From assembly GCA_021849045.1 (NCBI GenBank), contig JAJZTK010000025.1, forward strand, positions 1 to 36,576: 36,576 bases of DNA, given 5' to 3'. Position numbers and translations under genes: made by a program. The DNA comes from Deltaproteobacteria bacterium (GTDB taxonomy: Bacteria > Desulfobacterota > Desulfuromonadia > Geobacterales > DSM-12255). Shown here in pieces: positions 32,127 to 36,576 of this stretch. Within the stretch, counting starts at the first letter, position 1. Each line of letters opens with the position of its first letter. The notes beneath the pieces were generated by a model. The model saw nothing but the letters and a program-made list of their open reading frames with translations. It searched no databases and had not been told where the DNA came from.

Positions 32127-32274
32127 GCCTGCCATGGGGCATCCGAGCATTAGAATTTCATAGTCTCCATCGGGGAAACCTGCTATATCTGTGCTCGTCC
32201 GGCTGTTACGGGGCCGCTCAGCGCGGCGCCATCCATCCGGACAACACCCGAATGACGACGAGGACAGTATTCCC

Positions 32275-34824
32275 GTGTCCGCTAAAGAAGCCACCGCCAG
32301 GATCAGGATAAACAGACTGCTCGAAGCTTCCGGCTGGCGCTTCTTCGCCGACGGTGCCAACCCGGCCAATATCAGGCTGGAGCCGGGCACCACGATCAGG
32401 ACGACCGACCTGGACGCGCTCGGCAACAACTTTGAAAAGACCAGCAAGGGATTCATCGACTTCCTGCTGCTCGACGCCAAAGGGTTCCCCCTCATTGTTC
32501 TGGAGGCCAAGTCCGAGGAGAGGAACCCGCTGGTCGGCAAAGAGCAGGCCCGCAGATATGCCCGGTCGCAGAACTGCCGGTTCGTTATCCTCTCCAACGG
32601 CAACCTCCACTATTTCTGGGACCTGGAGCGGGGCAACCCCTACGTCATCACCTCGTTCCCCACGCCCGATTCGGTGACCGGCTACCGGAAAATTGCCCCC
32701 GATCCCCAGCGCCTGATCGACGAGCCGGTTGACGACGACTACATCGTCCTGACCCAGCAACCGAATTACCGGCGCGACGCAGCCTGGCAGAGCGAGCAGG
32801 AACGGCCGGACTATATCAGGGCAAACAAACTCAGGTTCCTTCGCCCTTACCAGCTGCAGGCGGTGCACCGGCTCCAGGCGGCTGTGAAAGCAGGGCATGA
32901 CCGTTTTCTGTTCGAGATGGCCACCGGTACCGGCAAGACCCTCGTCGCCGCAGCCGCCATCAAGCTCTTCCTCCGCTCCGGCAATGCCCGGCGCGTCCTC
33001 TTTCTGGTCGACCGGCTCGAACTGGAGGACCAGGCGGGCAAAAAGTCCGACTCGCCGCTCCTTTCCCTGTCCGCCGATTTCCGCACAGTCATTTACAAGG
33101 AGAACCGGGACGACTGGCAACGGGCGGAGATCGTGGTCACCACGGTGCAGTCGCTCCTCTTCAACAACAAATACCAGCGGCTCTTTTCCCCCACCGACTT
33201 CGATCTGGTCATCTCCGACGAAGCGCACCGCTCCATCGGCGGCAACGCCCGCGCCGTGTTCGACTACTTCATCGGCTACAAACTCGGCCTGACCGCAACC
33301 CCGCGGGACTATCTCAAGCGCTTCGACAGGAAGAACCCCACGACCCGCGATCCCCGCGAGTTCGAGCGCCGGCTGCTGCTGGACACCTACCGCACCTTCG
33401 GCTGCGAGAGCGGCCAGCCAACCTTTCGTTATTCCCTGCTGGACGGCGTCAGGGACGGTTTCCTCATCAACCCCACGGTGGTGGACGCCCGCACGGAAAT
33501 TACCACCGAACTTCTCTCGGAGGAGGGGTTTGTGGTCACCTTTACCGACGATGCCGGCGAGGATCAGCAGGAGGCGTTCAAACAGCGGGAGTTCGAAAGG
33601 CGCTTCTTCGCCGACGCCACCAACCAGCTCTTCTGCAGAACCTTCCTGGAAAACGCCCTGCGTGACCCGGTGAGCGGCGAAATAGGCAAGTCCATCGTTT
33701 TTGCCGTCAGCCAGAACCACGCCGCCAAGTTGGCGCAGATTTTCAACCAGATGGCCGATCGGATGTTTCCCGGCAAGTACCGGTCCGACTTCGCCGTCCA
33801 GGTCACCTCGCAGATCGCCGACGCCCAGCAGTTCACCATCAACTTCACCAACAACCACCTGCTCGGCTCGGCCAATTTCCTGCCCGCGTACAGGACCAGC
33901 AAGGCCCGGATCTGCGTCACCGTCGGCATGATGACCACCGGCTACGACTGCCCGGACATCCTCAACCTCGGCCTGTTCCGCCCCATCTTTTCCCCCACCG
34001 ATTTCATCCAGATCAAGGGGCGCGGCACCCGCAGACACAACTTCCTCGACCAGCTCTTCGACGATGAGCTGAAGGAAAGCATAACCAGGCCACAGAAGAG
34101 CGCCTTCAAGCTGTTCGACTTCTTCGCCAACTGCGAGTACTTCGAGGAGGAGTTCAACTATGACGAGGTGCTGAAACTGCCTCAGCATGCCTCCCAGTCC
34201 ACAGCGTCCACCACCTCGTCCACAACGTCCGCCTCCGGCGAGGCATACGAGCATTTGGGAAGCGACATTATCGCCTCCATCAAGGAGGAGGAAGTCGGTT
34301 TCGAGGGGATGAAGATCGACCGGATGTTCTTCGAGAAGTTTGGCGACACGGTGCGCAGCAACGACGTCATCGTCCAGGGGATCGAGTCCGGGCAGTGGGA
34401 CCGGGTCATCGACTACGTCAACCGGGAGCTCTTCGACAAGCCCCAGGAGTACTACTCCCTGGAGAAGCTGCGCCGGGCCGCCGCCGTTGACCGGCGCCTG
34501 ACCCTGCGGGAGATTCTGGAAAAGATCTTCGGCCTCATCCCCCGCTTCAAGAACCGGGACGAGCTGCTGGAAGAGGAGTTCGCCAAGTTCGTGGCCGACA
34601 CCAGGCCGACAGAGGCCGAGGCGATCCCGGCCATCAAGACCTACTTCAAGGCCTACGTCACCAGCAACCAGATCCGCCACATCATCGAGAGCCGCCACTA
34701 CACCGATCTGGCGACCAATCCGGTCTTTTCCAGCCGCGACTTCAAGGCGGTGCCGTCGAAATACCGCACGCTGATCCCCGAGTACGTCAAGGACTACGTT
34801 CCCCTGAACCAGTTCGTCAACTAG
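32275..34824 (+). CDS. hsdR: Type I restriction enzyme R subunit (HsdR)
   Basis: ATP-dependent DNA translocase and nuclease. The 849-residue protein has an N-terminal PD-(D/E)xK nuclease core (D62 in GFIDFLLLD, then E77 and K79 in VLEAK), a helicase domain with Walker A MATGTGKTLVAAA (about 215-227) and Walker B ISDEAHRS (about 311), and GLTATP and a second RecA domain (GRGTRRHNF). The start is uncertain: GTG 32275, with GAGGA ten bases upstream, gives the family N-terminus (SAKEATARIRINRLLEASGW); the open frame begins at 32191. Near residues 641-652 lies a Ser/Thr-rich stretch encoded by GTCCAC repeats. Most like the EcoEI-type subfamily. Confidence 0.95.
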   Translation: MSAKEATARIRINRLLEASGWRFFADGANPANIRLEPGTTIRTTDLDALGNNFEKTSKGFIDFLLLDAKGFPLIVLEAKSEERNPLVGKEQARRYARSQNCRFVILSNGNLHYFWDLERGNPYVITSFPTPDSVTGYRKIAPDPQRLIDEPVDDDYIVLTQQPNYRRDAAWQSEQERPDYIRANKLRFLRPYQLQAVHRLQAAVKAGHDRFLFEMATGTGKTLVAAAAIKLFLRSGNARRVLFLVDRLELEDQAGKKSDSPLLSLSADFRTVIYKENRDDWQRAEIVVTTVQSLLFNNKYQRLFSPTDFDLVISDEAHRSIGGNARAVFDYFIGYKLGLTATPRDYLKRFDRKNPTTRDPREFERRLLLDTYRTFGCESGQPTFRYSLLDGVRDGFLINPTVVDARTEITTELLSEEGFVVTFTDDAGEDQQEAFKQREFERRFFADATNQLFCRTFLENALRDPVSGEIGKSIVFAVSQNHAAKLAQIFNQMADRMFPGKYRSDFAVQVTSQIADAQQFTINFTNNHLLGSANFLPAYRTSKARICVTVGMMTTGYDCPDILNLGLFRPIFSPTDFIQIKGRGTRRHNFLDQLFDDELKESITRPQKSAFKLFDFFANCEYFEEEFNYDEVLKLPQHASQSTASTTSSTTSASGEAYEHLGSDIIASIKEEEVGFEGMKIDRMFFEKFGDTVRSNDVIVQGIESGQWDRVIDYVNRELFDKPQEYYSLEKLRRAAAVDRRLTLREILEKIFGLIPRFKNRDELLEEEFAKFVADTRPTEAEAIPAIKTYFKAYVTSNQIRHIIESRHYTDLATNPVFSSRDFKAVPSKYRTLIPEYVKDYVPLNQFVN
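34197..34230. repeat. GTCCAC nonamer-type repeat inside hsdR
   Basis: GTCCAC occurs at 34197, 34206 and 34218, with GTCC at 34227; steps are 9, 12 and 9 bases. It is in frame and encodes a Ser/Thr-rich linker (STASTTSSTTS) between helicase and C-terminal domains of HsdR. Confidence 0.85.
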
Positions 34825-34835
34825 GGGCGACCGAT

Positions 34836-35492
34836 ATGACCGCCGATGAACAGCTGATACCGCAGCATGGCGGCTACCGGAAGCTGAGGAGTTTCCAGGT
34901 AGCCCAGCTGGTCTACGACCTGACGGTCAGGTTCTGCGACCGCTACATCGACCGGCGGAGCCGCACCCATGACCAGATGGTGCAGGCGGCCCGGTCGGGG
35001 GTGCAGAACATCGCCGAAGGGAGCCAGGCCTCGGGCACATCGAAAAAGATGGAGCTGAAGCTGACCAATGTGGCGCGGGCCAGCCTGGAAGAGCTCAGGC
35101 TCGACTACGAGGATTTCCTGCGCCAGCGGGGACTGCCGCTCTGGGAGCGAAGCGACCCCCGCCGGCAGCGCCTGATCGACCGGCGCTGCGCCACCGCCGA
35201 TGCGGTGGCACTGTGGGTCAAAGATGAGCATCAGAACCCTGGTGGACTTCGTGGACAAAACAGTGGACGGAGTGGACAACACGACCTGTCCACTTCGTCC
35301 ACACCGTCCACCTTTCCCGAAATTGCCGCCAATGCCGCCCTAACACTCCTGGCGGTGGCCTGCAGCCTGCTCGACCGCCAGCTGGCGGCCCAGGCGCAGG
35401 CCTTTGAAACCGAAGGGGGCTTCACCGAACGCCTCTACCGGGTTCGTTCTCAAAAGCGGTCCAATAAGTCCACCAAGTCCACCAAGGATTAA
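34836..35492 (+). CDS. Four-helix-bundle (S23-type) protein with suffix domain
   Basis: A 218-residue protein. Residues about 15-128 are a four-helix bundle of the S23/avd type, with the landmark SGVQNIAEGSQASG (about 54-67) and LEELRLDYEDFL. A low-complexity insert follows (about 130-159, NPGGLRGQNSGRSGQHD, then LSTSSTPST), encoded by GTGGAC/GTCCAC repeats. A helical suffix (FPEIAANAALTLLAVACSLL, about 160-205) and a KSTKSTKD tail, also repeat-encoded, complete it. This matches what I remember as the four-helix-bundle suffix family. It lies 11 bases after hsdR and 6 before hsdM, so it is part of the R-M operon. The bundle is known in ribosomal and retroelement contexts, but no reverse transcriptase is here. 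Function unknown. Confidence 0.85.
   Translation: MTADEQLIPQHGGYRKLRSFQVAQLVYDLTVRFCDRYIDRRSRTHDQMVQAARSGVQNIAEGSQASGTSKKMELKLTNVARASLEELRLDYEDFLRQRGLPLWERSDPRRQRLIDRRCATADAVALWVKDEHQNPGGLRGQNSGRSGQHDLSTSSTPSTFPEIAANAALTLLAVACSLLDRQLAAQAQAFETEGGFTERLYRVRSQKRSNKSTKSTKD
35242..35311. repeat. GTGGAC/GTCCAC nonamer repeats with hairpin, inside the four-helix-bundle gene
   Basis: GTGGAC at 35242, 35251, 35263 and 35272, then the inverted form GTCCAC at 35288, 35297 and 35306; steps within groups are 9, 12, 9 and 9, 9. The stretch 35263-35278 pairs with 35287-35302 over 16 positions with one G-T. The frame is kept throughout. Confidence 0.9.
35459..35485. repeat. Three nonamer repeats at the end of the four-helix-bundle gene
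   Basis: GTCCAATAA, GTCCACCAA and GTCCACCAA follow each other with no gap (35459-35485), just before the stop codon at 35490-35492. They encode the SNKSTKSTK tail. Confidence 0.9.
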
Positions 35493-35498
35493 TCAATA

Positions 35499-36576
35499 AT
35501 GCTCGACACCGAAACCAAGCGCCGCATCGACACCGCCCGTGACATCCTCGTCGGCAAAGTGCCTGACCCCAAGAGCCAGGTGGAACAGATCACCATCGCC
35601 CTGATCTACAAGTTCATGGACGACATGGACGCCGAGAGCGAGGAGTTCGGCGGCGAGCGCAAGTTTTTTGCCGGCGACTTCGCCCGCTACGGCTGGGCCA
35701 GGCTGATGCGCGCCGGTCTCGGCGGCCACGAGACCCTCAACCTCTATGCCGAAGCGATCACCCGGATGCCGGAGAACCCCGGCATCCCGCTCCTGTTCCG
35801 CGACATCTTCAAGAATGCCTATCTCCCCTACCGCGACCCGGAGACCCTGCGCGCCTTTCTCAAGGTCGTCGACGAATTCGAGTACGACCACTCCGAGCGG
35901 CTCGGCGACGCCTTCGAGTATCTACTATCGGTGCTCGGCTCCCAGGGGGACGCCGGCCAGTTCCGCACCCCGCGCCACATCATCGATTTCATGGTGGAGA
36001 TCGTCGCCCCGCAGAAAAACGAGACCGTCCTCGATCCGGCCTGCGGTACCGCCGGCTTTCTTATCTCTTCCTACAAGCATATCCTCCGCACCAACACCGA
36101 CGCACAGGGCAACAGCACTTTGACGCCCGACGACCGGGGGCGGCTGGCGGGCAACTTCAAGGGGTACGACATCTCGCCGGACATGGTGCGACTCTCCCTG
36201 GTGAACCTGTACCTGCACGGCTTCGCCGACCCGCAAGTGTTCGAGTACGACACCCTCACCAGCCAGGAGCGCTGGAACGAATACGCCGACGTCATCCTCG
36301 CCAATCCCCCCTTCATGTCGCCAAAGGGGGGGATCAAGCCCCACAACCGCTTTTCCGTGCAGTCCAAGCGCTCCGAGGTGTTGTTTGTCGACTACATGGC
36401 CGAGCACCTGACGCCGACCGGCCGGGCGGCCATCATCGTGCCGGAGGGGATCATCTTCCAGAGCCAGACCGCCTACAAGCAGCTGCGCAGGATGCTGGTG
36501 GAGGAGTACCTGGTGGCCGTGGTGTCGCTCCCGGCCGGGGTGTTCCAGCCCTATTCAGGCGTCAAGACCTCCATCC
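35499..36576 (+). CDS. hsdM: Type I restriction-modification methyltransferase (HsdM), cut by window edge
   Basis: N6-adenine methyltransferase subunit of the type I system. The visible 359 residues begin MLDTETKRRIDTARDILVG. They have an N-terminal helical domain (to about 170) and the methyltransferase core: motif I LDPACGTAGFLISSY (about 178-190), the GYDISPDMVRLSLVNLYLHG stretch, and motif IV ILANPPF (about 266-272), the adenine-specific N-P-P-F. The start ATG at 35499 is six bases after the stop of the four-helix-bundle gene; AAGGA lies ten bases upstream. The C-terminal part and hsdS are expected beyond the window. Confidence 0.96.
   Translation, partial: MLDTETKRRIDTARDILVGKVPDPKSQVEQITIALIYKFMDDMDAESEEFGGERKFFAGDFARYGWARLMRAGLGGHETLNLYAEAITRMPENPGIPLLFRDIFKNAYLPYRDPETLRAFLKVVDEFEYDHSERLGDAFEYLLSVLGSQGDAGQFRTPRHIIDFMVEIVAPQKNETVLDPACGTAGFLISSYKHILRTNTDAQGNSTLTPDDRGRLAGNFKGYDISPDMVRLSLVNLYLHGFADPQVFEYDTLTSQERWNEYADVILANPPFMSPKGGIKPHNRFSVQSKRSEVLFVDYMAEHLTPTGRAAIIVPEGIIFQSQTAYKQLRRMLVEEYLVAVVSLPAGVFQPYSGVKTSI

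Noticed and set aside
32218-34698. Open frame of 826 codons on the minus strand
   Set aside because: It is the antisense shadow of hsdR; the plus strand has complete nuclease and helicase motifs.
34836-35492. Diversity-generating retroelement (avd) assignment
   Set aside because: The four-helix-bundle protein resembles avd, but there is no reverse transcriptase, template repeat or variable repeat in view; the neighbours are R-M genes.

Overview
The window looks like a chromosomal segment of a Desulfuromonadales bacterium of the Geobacter/Geotalea type. The reasons are the high GC content, an argH-lipoprotein-lysA-dapA-dapB block, secreted c-type cytochromes with a diheme peroxidase, and mostly short spacing between genes. 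This is inferred from gene content; no database search was possible. Almost all DNA is coding and most genes are housekeeping.

Layout. (1) 1-4886, minus strand: the amino-acid block argH, fibronectin-like lipoprotein, lysA, dapA and dapB (dapB runs off the left edge). (2) 4908-6873, minus: a two-gene accessory insert, a nitrilase-fold protein followed by a Bro-N (phage antirepressor-like) protein, between ileS and argH. (3) 6898-9672: ileS. (4) 9846-13629, plus: a kup potassium transporter behind a sigma70-like promoter and a long leader that reads as a cyclic-di-AMP (ydaO/yuaA) riboswitch, then two PEGA lipoproteins and a DUF3187 outer-membrane-like protein. (5) queF (plus) converges on an exported msrB (minus). 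(6) 14965-18057, minus: diheme peroxidase, Tat-exported metallophosphoesterase, monoheme cytochrome and a small secreted protein, a periplasmic redox cluster. (7) 18234-25340, minus: PAP2 phosphatase, DUF4143 AAA ATPase, uvrA and an orphan sensor kinase. The uvrA/ATPase gap is essentially one perfect 22-bp inverted repeat. (8) 25527-31472: a CDP-alcohol phosphatidyltransferase (plus), then on minus the closely packed plsC, small membrane protein, TPR-like protein, RNase J and ftsK, with two kinds of intergenic repeat around the RNase J gene. (9) 31614-32126: ssb with its own promoter and terminator. (10) 32275 to the right edge, plus: a type I restriction-modification operon, hsdR, an S23-type four-helix-bundle protein, then hsdM (truncated by the window); no hsdS is in view.

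Most notable: (a) the c-di-AMP riboswitch on kup, with a hairpin that can cover the kup Shine-Dalgarno; (b) a GTCCAC-N3 nonamer repeat found three times, in frame, inside the type I R-M operon, twice in the four-helix-bundle gene and once in hsdR; (c) the 22-bp inverted repeat that fills the gap before the DUF4143 ATPase; (d) the nitrilase/Bro-N pair, one base apart, as a candidate uncharacterised accessory or defence module. The long antisense open frames opposite uvrA, ileS, ftsK and hsdR are shadows of high-GC coding DNA and are not annotated.
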